Positions 9,218 through 18,069 of a stretch of 64,000 bases of DNA are shown here, in pieces; within the stretch, counting starts at the first letter, position 1; each line of letters begins with the position of its first letter. A program made the translations under genes and the position numbers. The stretch spans positions 1-64,000 of the forward strand of contig CAJOIP010000001.1 of assembly GCA_905234785.1 (NCBI GenBank), written 5' to 3'. This stretch comes from an uncultured Eggerthellaceae bacterium. GTDB taxonomy: Bacteria; Actinomycetota; Coriobacteriia; Coriobacteriales; Eggerthellaceae. The notes beneath the pieces were generated by a model. It made no database searches, was not told the origin of the DNA, and was given only the letters and a program-made list of their open reading frames with translations.

Positions 9218-10975
9218 ATGCTTACGCGAAACCAGTTTGGAGTCTTGTCCGATGCCGCGGTTCACGGAGCCTGCTCGCAGAGGGCCGTTGCAATTCGGGT
9301 TGGCGTCTCGCTTGGCAGCGTGAACACGGCGGTGCGCGAGCTCAAGGAAATGGGGGCTCTTGACGAAAGCGGCGCAATCACGCAAAAGGGCCTCGAATTG
9401 CTCGCGCCGCACAAGGTCGACAACGCCATCATCATGGCCGCGGGCATCTCGTCGCGCTTCGCGCCCATCTCGTACGAGCGCCCCAAGGGCCTGCTGCGCG
9501 TGAAGGGCGAGGTCCTCATCGAACGGCAAATCGGGCAGCTGCAGGAAGCCGGCATCGACGACATAACCTTGGTCGTCGGTTACATGAAGGAGCAGTTCTT
9601 CTACCTTGAAGACAAGTTCGGCGTGAAGATCCGCGTGAACGAGGAATACGCCAACCGCAACAACAACTCCACGCTCATGCTCGTGCGTGAGCAGCTCGGC
9701 AACACCTTCATCTGCTCGTCGGACAACTACTTCACGGAAAACGTGTTCGAGCCGTACGTGTACCAGGCGTATTACGCGGCGACGTTCTTCCCGGGACACA
9801 CCAACGAGTACCTGCTCGACACGGGGGCTGGCAAGCGCATCATAGGCGTGCGCATCGGCGGCGAGGATGCGTTCGGCATGCTGGGGCATGCGTACTTCGA
9901 CCGCGCGTTCTCCGCGGAGTTCAGGCGCATACTGGAAGAAGAGTACGACCGTCCCGAGACGGCGCCGAAGCTGTGGGAGGACATCTACCGCGAGCACCTC
10001 GACACGCTGAAGATGGTCATGCGCCCTTACGGTGCCGGCGTGGTGCACGAGTTCGATTCGCTGACCGAGCTCAGCGAGTTCGACCCATCGTTCATCGAGA
10101 ACGTCGATTCCAGCATCCTCGACAACATCTGCAAGACGCTCGACGCGAAGCGCGCCGACATAACGGGCATCGCCCCCATCAGCCAGGGCCTCACGAACCT
10201 GTCGTTCAAGTTCGACGTGCGCGGCGAGTCGTATGTGTACCGCCATCCCGGTGCTGGCACCGACAAGATCATCAGCCGCGAGGCGGAGGCGTTCTCGCAG
10301 GAGGTCGGACGTGACCTCGGTCTCGACGACACGTTCATCTACGAGGACCCGCACGAGGGCTGGAAGATATCGCGCTACCTGCACGATTGCACCGAGCTCG
10401 ACTACGGGAACTGGGACCAGGTCGCCCAGGCGCTATCGATGGCGCGCACGCTGCATACGAGTGGCGCAGAGTCCCGTTGGTCGTTCGACGTGTACGAGAA
10501 GGCGCAGGAGCTGGTCGGGTTGCTCGACGAGCAGCACCGTGCGTCGTTCGCCGATTTCAAAGAGCTGTACGATTTGATTGACGGGCTGGCGAAATGCGTC
10601 GCAAGCGACGGCACGCCACTGTGCTTGTGCCACAACGACTTCTATAGTCCTAACTTGCTCGTGGCGCAAGGCAAGATGTACCTCATCGACTGGGAGTACT
10701 CTGGCATGTCCGATTACGCGAGCGACCTGGGCACGTTCGTATGCTGCAGCCCCTATGGCTTGGAAGAGGCCGACCGTGTGCTCGAGCTGTACTTCGGGCG
10801 CACGCCGACGGAGGCCGAGCGTGCGCACTGCCTTAGCTACATCGCCATTTCCAGCTTCTACTGGTTCGTGTGGGCGCTGTACAAGGACGCCTGCGGCGCG
10901 CCTGTGGGCGAATGGCTGTACCTGTGGTATCGCAACGCGAAGACGTTCGGCAAAGCCGCTCGCGAACTCGTGTAA
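9218..10975 (+). CDS. fusion of winged-helix domain, LicC-type nucleotidyltransferase and LicA-type kinase
   Basis: A 585-residue three-part protein. Residues about 1-65 form a winged helix-turn-helix (NQFGVLSDAAVHG, SQRAVAIRVGVS). Residues about 70-290 are a sugar/choline-phosphate nucleotidyltransferase (IIMAAGISSRF, RPKGLLRVKGE). Residues about 310-585 are a choline/aminoglycoside kinase fold with CHNDFYSPN near 470 and IDWEYSGM near 488. By family, LicA phosphorylates choline and LicC makes CDP-choline for phosphocholine decoration of teichoic acid or polysaccharide; the exact amino-alcohol here is inferred. The ATG at 9218 follows TTGGAG and a TATAAT at 9170. No LicB transporter or LicD transferase is visible in the window. 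The HTH part could let the enzyme bind DNA, perhaps the inverted repeat upstream. Confidence 0.85.
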   Translation: MLTRNQFGVLSDAAVHGACSQRAVAIRVGVSLGSVNTAVRELKEMGALDESGAITQKGLELLAPHKVDNAIIMAAGISSRFAPISYERPKGLLRVKGEVLIERQIGQLQEAGIDDITLVVGYMKEQFFYLEDKFGVKIRVNEEYANRNNNSTLMLVREQLGNTFICSSDNYFTENVFEPYVYQAYYAATFFPGHTNEYLLDTGAGKRIIGVRIGGEDAFGMLGHAYFDRAFSAEFRRILEEEYDRPETAPKLWEDIYREHLDTLKMVMRPYGAGVVHEFDSLTELSEFDPSFIENVDSSILDNICKTLDAKRADITGIAPISQGLTNLSFKFDVRGESYVYRHPGAGTDKIISREAEAFSQEVGRDLGLDDTFIYEDPHEGWKISRYLHDCTELDYGNWDQVAQALSMARTLHTSGAESRWSFDVYEKAQELVGLLDEQHRASFADFKELYDLIDGLAKCVASDGTPLCLCHNDFYSPNLLVAQGKMYLIDWEYSGMSDYASDLGTFVCCSPYGLEEADRVLELYFGRTPTEAERAHCLSYIAISSFYWFVWALYKDACGAPVGEWLYLWYRNAKTFGKAARELV

Positions 10976-11035
10976 AGGAATGAATCGCGAGGGACGTCCT
11001 GCCTCATTCAGCATAAATACTGCACAACCTGGTAG

Positions 11036-11041
11036 TACAAT
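11036..11041 (+). promoter_or_regulatory. candidate -10 element for the secreted amidase
   Basis: TACAAT in the context GGTAGTACAAT. The upstream region of the glucosaminidase gene at 15029 contains the related GGGAGTAGAAT, and both leaders go on to share GCTGTCAACGG and GGAGATC before ATGGCGGC. The two 5' regions look duplicated and are probably regulated together. Confidence 0.45.
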
Positions 11042-11100
11042 AATCGCTCCAATTTTGCCAAAGTTAGATGCTGTCAACGGAATTTGAAATGGAGATCGGT

Positions 11101-13269
11101 ATGGCGGCGAGCAAACGAGTTCTTTTATCCCTCCTGTCGTTCGTGCTGGCGTTCGGGCTTATGCCGCTTCCCGCATTTGCAGATGAGGGTGTCGAAGACC
11201 CGGAAGATGCGGTTGAGGAAATCGTTGATGACGAGATCGTTGACAACGAAGGCGAGGGCGCAGAGGAAAACGCAGCCGCTTTCGAAGGCGCGGTTGAAGC
11301 CGATTTGGCGGAAATCGCGTTCGTGTATATCGAATCGCCGAGCGCGCCTGCTGACTCCGTTCAGAACATTGTCGTGGGCTTTGCTGATGATGCACTTGTG
11401 GCTGATGTGGCAGAGCTCGACCTTGTTGGTCCAACTGGCGATGTCGTGACGTTTGAATACAGCGATGTGGTGGAAGGCGCAGTTCTGTTCGCCATCGATG
11501 CATCAACGCTTGACCAAGGCGAATACGCCATCATCGAGTTGCGCTATCGCGTTGCCGGAGAAGAGGCGGCGCATATCGTCCCGTTCGCGCAAGACAATAC
11601 CGTTGAGTACACGTTCGAGGTAAGCGATGAAATCGCTGGTATGGCTGATGAAGAAGGGCCGACAACCGAAGCGTACACCATTAGCCCCGATGGTGAGTAC
11701 GTTCAGACCGATAGCATCGCTTCCGCAATGGCCGCTGCTGGCGTCGACCCTAATGAAGGACCATCGGCGGCGTATGAGGCAACAGAGGAAGGCGCTCTTA
11801 CGACTCAGTCCAGCGACGGCTTCGTCATCGTGCTCGATCCGGGCCACGGTGGTTCCGAAGGCGGCGCGACGGGCATCGGCTTCAACGAGAAAGACGTGAA
11901 TCTGAAAATCGCCCAGTATTGCAAGGCCAAGCTCGAGCAGACGCCGGGTGTCACCGTGTACATGACGCGCACGAGCGACGTAACCGTGTCGCTGCAGGAC
12001 CGCGTGAGCTTCGCCGTGGCCCACAATGCCGACTTGGTGGTAAGCCTGCATAACAACGCCGGTGGCGGCAAGGGTTCCGAAGTAATCGTGCCGCGCAGCG
12101 GGTCGTGGTACTACCAGGAAACGTACGTCACGGGCACCGAGCTCGGCAAGGCGATTTTAAGCAAGCTGAATGCCCTGGGCCTTTCCACGCACATCGGCGT
12201 GTATTCGCGCGATTGCACGTCGGGCGAAACGTATCCCGATGGCACGCTGAGCGATTATTACACGCTTATCGACGGCCCCCGTTACGAAGGCATTTTGGGC
12301 ATCATCGTCGAGCATGCGTTTGTGGACAATGCGAGCGATGCGGCGTTCCTGAACAACGAGGACAATCTGAAACGCCTTGGTGAGGCTGATGCCCAGGCCA
12401 TCGTTGATTATTACAACACCTCTGATGGTATCGCGCGCCTGTATTGGGGCGTGTACGATTACGACTATTACACGTCGCATTATCCCGATGTGAAAACCCA
12501 AACCGGTGGCAGCAAGATTAACACGTTGGCCTACTTTAAGAAGAACGGCATGGCTGCCGGGCAACGCGGTAACGTGCTGTTCGATGTCGAGTATTACAAG
12601 TCGCATAATGCCGACTTGCAGAAAGTGTACGGAAACGACCTTGAACGCTATTACACGCACTTCCTTGAAAACGGCATGAGCGAAGGGCGTCAAGGGTCGG
12701 CCGATTTCTCGCCAACGTACTATAAGGCAGCGTATTCTGATTTGCAGGCGGCATTTGGCAACGATTGGAAAGCATACTACAACCATTATGTGACGTATGG
12801 CCAGAAGGAAGGCCGCGTGGCGGTTGGAAGCACGCCGACACCAGATACGGCAATCACCAAGCAGCCACTGTATCGCCTGTACAAGCCTGCAACAGGCGAG
12901 CATCATTATACGCTCGACGCCCATGAGCGCGACGTGTGCGTGGCGCAATGGGGCTGGCGTTACGAGGGCATTGCCTGGTATTGCCCGTCCAGGTCAGCCA
13001 CGCCGGTTTACCGCCTGTACAATCGCGAAACGGGGCTGCATCACTACACGACCGATGCTTATGAGCGCAGCGTGTGCATAAGCCGCTGGGGTTGGACATC
13101 CGAAGGCATTGCCTGGTATTCCGATGATTCGCACAGCGTGCCGTTGTATCGACTGTATCAGCCTTCCTCCGGCCATCATCACTATACGAAGGATGCTCAT
13201 GAGCGCGACGTGTGCGTGGCGCAGTGGGGCTGGCGCTACGAGGGCTTGTCCTGGTACGGCATGAATTAA
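11101..13269 (+). CDS. secreted N-acetylmuramoyl-L-alanine amidase with three DUF5648 repeats
   Basis: A 722-residue exported protein when started at 11101, where GGAG lies 6 bases upstream. Residues 1-28 form a signal peptide ending in AFADE. After an acidic, low-complexity region and a beta-rich domain, an Amidase_3 domain starts near residue 240: DPGHGG, FNEKD, VSLHNNAGG and IIVEHAF supply the zinc ligands and catalytic Glu, so it should cleave the amide bond between MurNAc and the stem peptide. Residues about 450-575 contain three approximately 45-residue repeats (YY....DL, then GM..G or EGR). The C terminus holds three DUF5648 units in the order KPATGEHHYT, NRETGLHHYT, QPSSGHHHYT. This order recurs in the glucosaminidase at 15029, implying a shared wall-binding module. 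A hairpin terminator follows. Confidence 0.9.
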   Translation: MAASKRVLLSLLSFVLAFGLMPLPAFADEGVEDPEDAVEEIVDDEIVDNEGEGAEENAAAFEGAVEADLAEIAFVYIESPSAPADSVQNIVVGFADDALVADVAELDLVGPTGDVVTFEYSDVVEGAVLFAIDASTLDQGEYAIIELRYRVAGEEAAHIVPFAQDNTVEYTFEVSDEIAGMADEEGPTTEAYTISPDGEYVQTDSIASAMAAAGVDPNEGPSAAYEATEEGALTTQSSDGFVIVLDPGHGGSEGGATGIGFNEKDVNLKIAQYCKAKLEQTPGVTVYMTRTSDVTVSLQDRVSFAVAHNADLVVSLHNNAGGGKGSEVIVPRSGSWYYQETYVTGTELGKAILSKLNALGLSTHIGVYSRDCTSGETYPDGTLSDYYTLIDGPRYEGILGIIVEHAFVDNASDAAFLNNEDNLKRLGEADAQAIVDYYNTSDGIARLYWGVYDYDYYTSHYPDVKTQTGGSKINTLAYFKKNGMAAGQRGNVLFDVEYYKSHNADLQKVYGNDLERYYTHFLENGMSEGRQGSADFSPTYYKAAYSDLQAAFGNDWKAYYNHYVTYGQKEGRVAVGSTPTPDTAITKQPLYRLYKPATGEHHYTLDAHERDVCVAQWGWRYEGIAWYCPSRSATPVYRLYNRETGLHHYTTDAYERSVCISRWGWTSEGIAWYSDDSHSVPLYRLYQPSSGHHHYTKDAHERDVCVAQWGWRYEGLSWYGMN

Positions 13270-13276
13270 TCTGGCG

Positions 13277-13314
13277 AACTATCCTCGGATTTAACAAGGT
13301 CCGAGGATAGTTTT
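13277..13314 (+). terminator. bidirectional hairpin terminator
   Basis: A perfect 13-bp stem (13277-13289 with 13300-13312) and 10-base loop lie between the convergent amidase and ABC ATPase genes. The right arm ends in TT and continues into TTTT-AG. Confidence 0.75.
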
Positions 13315-13316
13315 AG

Positions 13317-14069
13317 CTACATATTGCGATAGGCCTCGCACACATCGTCGACATTGCCGACCATACGCATGTGGCCCTTTTCAATCCAGACGGCCTTGTT
13401 GCAGACGCGCTCCACCTGATCGATGCTGTGCGAAACGAATAGCAGGGTTGTGCCGTGCTCTTCGACGAGCTCGTTGATGCGCGCTTCGCATTTTTCCTGG
13501 AAGAGGAAGTCGCCGACTGAAAGCGCTTCATCGACTATGAGGATGTCTGGGATTGTTGCTGTTGCAACAGCAAATGCAACACGCGCAATCATGCCCGATG
13601 AATAGTTTTTCATAGGCATGTCGAGAAAATCATGCACTTCGGCGAAATCGACGATGCTGTCGAATCGTTCTTCGATGAATTGCTTGCTGTAGCCGAGGAG
13701 CGCGCCATTTAAGTAGATGTTTTCGCGAGCGGTCAGCTCCATATCGAATCCAGCGCCAAGTTCAATAAGGGGTGCAATGGTGCCGCCGATGGCAACACGT
13801 CCCTCTGATGGCTCTAAGACGCCTGCAACAATTTTTAGCAGCGTCGACTTCCCAGACCCATTTGTGCCGACGATGCCATAGCGTTCGCCTTTGCTGACAA
13901 TAAAGTCAATATCGTCGAGCGCGCGGAAAGGTTTGAAGTGCAGCTGCCGCTTTATTAGCGCCAGGAAATACTCCTTCAGGCTGTTCAGCTGCTCAGATGC
14001 GATATTGAACACCATGGAAACATGGTTGATGACGACAATCGGCTCTCTCGTTGTAGGATCTGCAGTCAT
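13317..14069 (-). CDS. polysaccharide/teichoic acid ABC exporter, ATP-binding subunit (Wzt/TagH-like)
   Basis: A 250-residue ABC ATPase started at the ATG at 14069, 7 bases after the permease stop; the open frame upstream of it overlaps the permease and is unlikely to be coding. Walker A is GTNGSGKS, the signature is NYSSGM, and Walker B is DILIVDEALS. The segment FRALDDIDFIV and the early loop EQLNSLKEYF are typical of O-antigen and teichoic-acid exporters. No C-terminal carbohydrate-binding extension is present, so the substrate is not selected by a Wzt-type terminal-sugar domain. It pairs with the adjacent permease to flip a lipid-linked polymer outwards. Confidence 0.9.
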   Translation of the reverse strand: MTADPTTREPIVVINHVSMVFNIASEQLNSLKEYFLALIKRQLHFKPFRALDDIDFIVSKGERYGIVGTNGSGKSTLLKIVAGVLEPSEGRVAIGGTIAPLIELGAGFDMELTARENIYLNGALLGYSKQFIEERFDSIVDFAEVHDFLDMPMKNYSSGMIARVAFAVATATIPDILIVDEALSVGDFLFQEKCEARINELVEEHGTTLLFVSHSIDQVERVCNKAVWIEKGHMRMVGNVDDVCEAYRNM

Positions 14070-14076
14070 CTTAGTC

Positions 14077-14934
14077 CTAGATATACAGAATGAATTTGCT
14101 CTCGGTTTTGCGGAACACAATGAAACCGACGAGAAGCGTTATGGCTGCCATGCCAAAGCATATGAGGCACTCCAATCCGCCCGGATTCGTGTTCCACATC
14201 ATGATGTCGCGGAAGAACGTGACGTAATGGTACATGGGATTGAATTGCATAATCGTCTGCATCCAGCCGGCGAGCATCTCATAGGGGTAAAAAATGGGCG
14301 TTGCATAGTTCCAGGCGGTTAAAAGCACCGACCATAAGTGGATGATATCGCGGAAAAACACTGAGAGTGCGGCGACGAGCAAGCCGAGCCCTGCAGTGAA
14401 AGCGGTAACGCATACGATGAGGAAAGGCAGGCCCCACAGCGCATGAACTGATGGCGCAATTTGGTAATACACCATGACGATTATGGCCGCAACGAGCGAA
14501 ATGGCGAAATTCAACAGCTCAAAGGCCGATTTCTCAAGTGGGAAGATCATCTTTTCGATACGGATCTTCTTGATGAGGGCTTGGGCGTTGATAATCGACT
14601 CCAAAGCTTCGGATGTTCCGCGCCTCATGAAGTCGAACATGATGGTTCCCAGAATCAGGTACAGCGGGAAATTCTCGATGTTGAAGCGGAACATATACGA
14701 GAACACGGCAGCCATGACCACCATCATGAGCAGGGGGTTCAACAAGCTCCAGAGAATGCCGAGTACGCTACGGCGGTATTTCAGCTTGAAATCGCGCGTC
14801 ACGAGCGAGCGCAGCACGAACATGTTTTGCTTGAACTCGTTTCGCGGGCGGCGTTTGCGAACGAGCTCGTAAGCGGTAGCGGTGTCGAGCGTTTCGGCTT
14901 GCACGCCGCTATGTTCTTCTATTTGAGAAGTCAT
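14077..14934 (-). CDS. polysaccharide/teichoic acid ABC exporter, permease subunit (Wzm/TagG-like)
   Basis: A 285-residue ABC-2 type permease. A cytoplasmic N terminus of about 60 residues (FKLKYRRSVLGILWSLLNP) is followed by six hydrophobic segments, as usual for Wzm/TagG. It forms the membrane channel for the ATPase encoded 7 bases downstream. There is no Shine-Dalgarno sequence before the ATG; instead TATAAT on this strand ends 8 bases before it, so the mRNA probably begins at the start codon. It is divergent from the glucosaminidase gene. A Wzx-like flippase is also encoded in the window, so the locus may export two polymers. Confidence 0.9.
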   Translation of the reverse strand: MTSQIEEHSGVQAETLDTATAYELVRKRRPRNEFKQNMFVLRSLVTRDFKLKYRRSVLGILWSLLNPLLMMVVMAAVFSYMFRFNIENFPLYLILGTIMFDFMRRGTSEALESIINAQALIKKIRIEKMIFPLEKSAFELLNFAISLVAAIIVMVYYQIAPSVHALWGLPFLIVCVTAFTAGLGLLVAALSVFFRDIIHLWSVLLTAWNYATPIFYPYEMLAGWMQTIMQFNPMYHYVTFFRDIMMWNTNPGGLECLICFGMAAITLLVGFIVFRKTESKFILYI

Positions 14935-14942
14935 GGCTCTGC

Positions 14943-14948
14943 ATTATA
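14943..14948 (-). promoter_or_regulatory. -10 element TATAAT, probable leaderless promoter of the exporter operon
   Basis: TATAAT on the minus strand is separated by 8 bases from the ATG of the permease. That spacing would place the transcription start at or next to the start codon, and no ribosome site is present. The same arrangement is seen before prfB. Confidence 0.6.
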
Positions 14949-14965
14949 ACTGCATAAACGGGGAG

Positions 14966-14971
14966 TAGAAT
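14966..14971 (+). promoter_or_regulatory. candidate -10 element for the secreted glucosaminidase
   Basis: TAGAAT in a context resembling the region upstream of the amidase gene (GGTAGTACAAT there, GGGAGTAGAAT here). Confidence 0.4.
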
Positions 14972-15028
14972 GCATTCTCCAATATCTCTAGACTAATTGC
15001 TGTCAACGGGCTTGAAACGGAGATCATC

Positions 15029-16162
15029 ATGGCGGCAAAGAAGGTGCTATTAGCGTTCCCCTTGCTACTCATTCTCACGTTTGTTTTCGCGTTTGGGATT
15101 ATGCCATCCCCGGCATTCGCGGATGAAACGCTCATAACTGGTTCAGCCCAGTTCGGTTCGGAAGTGTCGCTTACGACGGCGGCCTCCGATACGTCCGCTT
15201 CACGCCAGCCGCTCTATCGGCTGTATCAGCCGAAAACCGGCGAGCACCACTATACGCTCGACGCCTACGAGCGCGACGTTTGCGTAGCCCGTTGGGGTTG
15301 GCGCTACGAAGGTGTCGCCTGGCACTGCCCGAGCACGGGCAGTCAACCCGTTTACCGTTTGTATAACCGTTCGAGTGGCTTGCACCACTACACGCTCGAC
15401 GCTCACGAGCGCGACGTGTGCGTTGCCCAATGGGGTTGGACGTACGAGGGCATTGCCTGGTACTCCGACGATGCGAAGGGCGCGCCGCTTTACAGGCTAT
15501 ACCAGCCCTCGTCAGGTCATCACCACTACACGCTCGACGCTCACGAGCGCGACGTGTGCGTTGCCCAGTGGGGTTGGCGTTACGAAGGGGTCGCATGGTA
15601 CGGCATGGGCTCCGAAACCGAAGCTTCCGTAACAGGTAGTTATTTCATCATGGGAACGAGCCAGACGTCGGTCGCCCAGATGGTGCGCCGCTACAACGCG
15701 ACGGGCAAGGCATATCCGAGTAGCGTATATGCGCAATATGGCGCTACCACCATCGAGCAGTTCTGCCAAATACTCTACGAAGAGGCAACGGCCGAAGGAG
15801 TGCGTGCCGAAGTCGTGTTCGCGCAGGCCATGCATGAAACCGGTTGGTTGCAGTTCGGCGGCGACGTGAAGGCGAATCAGTGCAACTTCGCGGGTATCGG
15901 GGCTACGGGCGGCGGAAACCCAGGCAACAGCTTCAACGATTGGGGAGCCAACTCGGTGCGGAAGGGCCTGCGCGCACAAGTTCAGCATCTGAAGGCGTAC
16001 GCGTCAAAGGATCCGTGCGTCAACGCCGTTGTAGACCCTCGGTTCACTTACGTCACGCGCGGCTGTGCTCCGACCGTGGAATCGCTCGGTGGCAAATGGG
16101 CTACGAGCGCAGCGTATGGGGATGCGCTCGTCAACCAGATCAAAGCGCTTCTTGCGGCGTAA
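15029..16162 (+). CDS. secreted endo-beta-N-acetylglucosaminidase with three DUF5648 repeats
   Basis: A 377-residue exported protein. Residues 1-31 are a signal peptide ending in AFADE. Three DUF5648 repeats follow directly (residues about 55-195) in the same order as in the amidase: QPKTGEHHYT, NRSSGLHHYT, QPSSGHHHYT. The C-terminal domain (about 205-377) matches the glucosaminidase family: QFCQILYEEA, VFAQAMHETGW with the catalytic Glu, and NFAGIGATGGG. It should cut the glycan strands of peptidoglycan. GGAG lies 6 bases before the ATG. The binding repeats are N-terminal here and C-terminal in the amidase, which shows module shuffling. rmlA follows 21 bases later, linking wall turnover to polymer synthesis. 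Confidence 0.9.
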   Translation: MAAKKVLLAFPLLLILTFVFAFGIMPSPAFADETLITGSAQFGSEVSLTTAASDTSASRQPLYRLYQPKTGEHHYTLDAYERDVCVARWGWRYEGVAWHCPSTGSQPVYRLYNRSSGLHHYTLDAHERDVCVAQWGWTYEGIAWYSDDAKGAPLYRLYQPSSGHHHYTLDAHERDVCVAQWGWRYEGVAWYGMGSETEASVTGSYFIMGTSQTSVAQMVRRYNATGKAYPSSVYAQYGATTIEQFCQILYEEATAEGVRAEVVFAQAMHETGWLQFGGDVKANQCNFAGIGATGGGNPGNSFNDWGANSVRKGLRAQVQHLKAYASKDPCVNAVVDPRFTYVTRGCAPTVESLGGKWATSAAYGDALVNQIKALLAA

Positions 16163-16183
16163 AACAGATTGAAAGGCAATAGC

Positions 16184-17086
16184 ATGAAGGGCATCATCTT
16201 GGCAGGAGGCAGCGGCACGCGGCTGTATCCGCTGACGACCGTCACGTCAAAGCAATTGCTTCCCGTGTATGACAAGCCGATGATTTACTATCCTTTGTCG
16301 GTGCTGATGATGGCGGGCATCCGCGATATCCTCGTGATTTCGACCCCGACTGACTTGCCCAACTTCGAACGACTTCTTGACGATGGGTCGCAGTTCGGGG
16401 TGTCGCTGTCGTATGCGGAGCAGCCATCGCCTGATGGTTTGGCGCAGGCGTTTCTCATAGGCGAAGACTTCATTGCAGGTGAGAGCTGTGCGCTCGTGCT
16501 CGGAGACAATATCTTTTACGGTAACGGCCTGAAGAAACACCTTCGCCGTGCCGTGGCCGACGCGGAAGAGCGTGGCGGTGCGACGGTGTTCGGCTACCAC
16601 GTTGACGATCCGGAGCGTTTCGGTGTGGTCGAGTTCGACGCCGACTACAATGCCATTTCCATCGAAGAGAAGCCTGAACACCCCAAAAGCAGCTATGCCG
16701 TTACCGGCCTATACTTCTACGATTCGCGCGTGTGCGAATTCGCGAAGCAAGTGAGGCCTTCTGCGCGTGGCGAGCTTGAAATTACGACGCTGAACCAAAT
16801 GTACCTCGAGGCGGGCGCGCTGAACGTGGTGACGCTTGGTCGCGGTTATGCGTGGCTCGACACGGGCACGATGGAAAGCCTATTCGAGGCATCGGAGTTC
16901 GTGCGGGTGGTTGAGCGCAGCCAGGGCATGCCTGTTTCCATCTTGGAGGAAATCGCATACGAAAACGGTTGGATCGCACATGATGATTTGCTTGCAGCTG
17001 CCGAGCGTTACGCTAAAAGTGAGTACGGTAAGCATCTGAAGGAAGTCGCCGAGGGCAAGATTATTCCCCGCAAGGAGCGTGCGTAA
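16184..17086 (+). CDS. rmlA: glucose-1-phosphate thymidylyltransferase
   Basis: A 300-residue enzyme making dTDP-glucose from dTTP and glucose 1-phosphate, the first step to dTDP-L-rhamnose. [11 protein letters not shown] at residue 8 is the nucleotide-binding loop, followed by [23 protein letters not shown] and the product-binding YAWLDTGTM are intact. The ATG at 16184 is preferred over the TTG at 16169 because AAAGGC lies in front of it. rmlD follows with only one base between stop and start. The other two rhamnose genes, rmlB and rmlC, lie 17 kb away beyond the AT-rich island. Confidence 0.95.
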   Translation: MKGIILAGGSGTRLYPLTTVTSKQLLPVYDKPMIYYPLSVLMMAGIRDILVISTPTDLPNFERLLDDGSQFGVSLSYAEQPSPDGLAQAFLIGEDFIAGESCALVLGDNIFYGNGLKKHLRRAVADAEERGGATVFGYHVDDPERFGVVEFDADYNAISIEEKPEHPKSSYAVTGLYFYDSRVCEFAKQVRPSARGELEITTLNQMYLEAGALNVVTLGRGYAWLDTGTMESLFEASEFVRVVERSQGMPVSILEEIAYENGWIAHDDLLAAAERYAKSEYGKHLKEVAEGKIIPRKERA

Positions 17087-17087
17087 C

Positions 17088-17993
17088 ATGCGACTGCTCA
17101 TTACGGGCTCGCGTGGCCAGCTTGGCAACGAGCTGCGCCGCTGCCTGGAAACCATGACCGCGGAAATCGGCCCAATTCCCGAGGAATATCGTGGTGCTGA
17201 GGTCGATTATGTCGACTACGATACGCTTGATATCGCTGACGTGCGTGCGGTCAATACATGGTTCGAAGAGCATGGCCCCTACGATGTTGTTGTCAACTGC
17301 GCAGCTATCACGAACGTCGACGGTTGTGAAGCCGACGAGCAGGGGGCGTATCGCGTGAATGCCCGTGGCGCTGAGAACGTGGCTCGTGGCGCCGAGGCCT
17401 GCGGTGGCAAAATCGTGCACATTTCGACCGATTATGTTTTTCCGGGAGATGATCCCGAACCGCGTGTCGAAACGGATAAGCCGCATCCCATATCCGCGTA
17501 TGGACGTACGAAAATGACCGGTGAGCTTTTAGTGGCTGACGCATGTGAGCGGTCGTTTATCGTTCGCACTGCGTGGCTGTACGGCTATGTGGGCAAGAAC
17601 TTCGCTAAGACGATGCTGAGACTCGCGCGCGAACACGGCAAGATTTCTGTGGTGGCTGACCAATACGGAAACCCAACCAGCGCAAACGACCTTGCTTACG
17701 AGATATTGAAGCTGGCGTTGACCGAGAAATACGGCGTATACCATTGCACGAATAATGGCACGTGCAGTTGGTTCGACTTCGCAAGTGCCGTCGTCGACTC
17801 TGCTGGCGTTCCGTGCGAAAAGAAGCCGCTCTCGTCTGCCGAGTACAAGGAGCGCTTCCCGCAGTCAGCGAATCGTCCGACGTATTCCAGCTTGGACAAT
17901 GCTCGGCTGCGTGAAGCCATCGGCGACGAGATGAGGCCGTGGCAAGAGGCGCTGGCAACGTATATGGATAATCTCCCAAGGCTTGACGGTTAA
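17088..17993 (+). CDS. rmlD: dTDP-4-dehydrorhamnose reductase
   Basis: A 301-residue short-chain reductase that performs the last, NAD(P)H-dependent step to dTDP-L-rhamnose. The N terminus LLITGSRGQLG is the dinucleotide-binding motif; VNCAAITNVDGCE, STDYVFPGD and YGRTKMTGE (Tyr/Lys catalytic pair) are all present. The ATG at 17088 is preceded by AAGGAG, which lies inside the end of rmlA, so the pair is translationally coupled. The gene is convergent with the large glycosyltransferase at 18070; the 76-base gap shows no clear terminator. Confidence 0.95.
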   Translation: MRLLITGSRGQLGNELRRCLETMTAEIGPIPEEYRGAEVDYVDYDTLDIADVRAVNTWFEEHGPYDVVVNCAAITNVDGCEADEQGAYRVNARGAENVARGAEACGGKIVHISTDYVFPGDDPEPRVETDKPHPISAYGRTKMTGELLVADACERSFIVRTAWLYGYVGKNFAKTMLRLAREHGKISVVADQYGNPTSANDLAYEILKLALTEKYGVYHCTNNGTCSWFDFASAVVDSAGVPCEKKPLSSAEYKERFPQSANRPTYSSLDNARLREAIGDEMRPWQEALATYMDNLPRLDG

Positions 17994-18069
17994 TACGATA
18001 GCCGTTAGCAGTCGACAGCGAGGTACTGTGCCTTCCGATCTACGATTGCGGCGACGATGAAGCAAGTAA

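Noticed and set aside
8903-10384. 493-codon minus-strand frame opposite the HTH-LicC-LicA gene
   Set aside because: It crosses the promoter region and a -10 box of the divergent gene, and its product has no domain.
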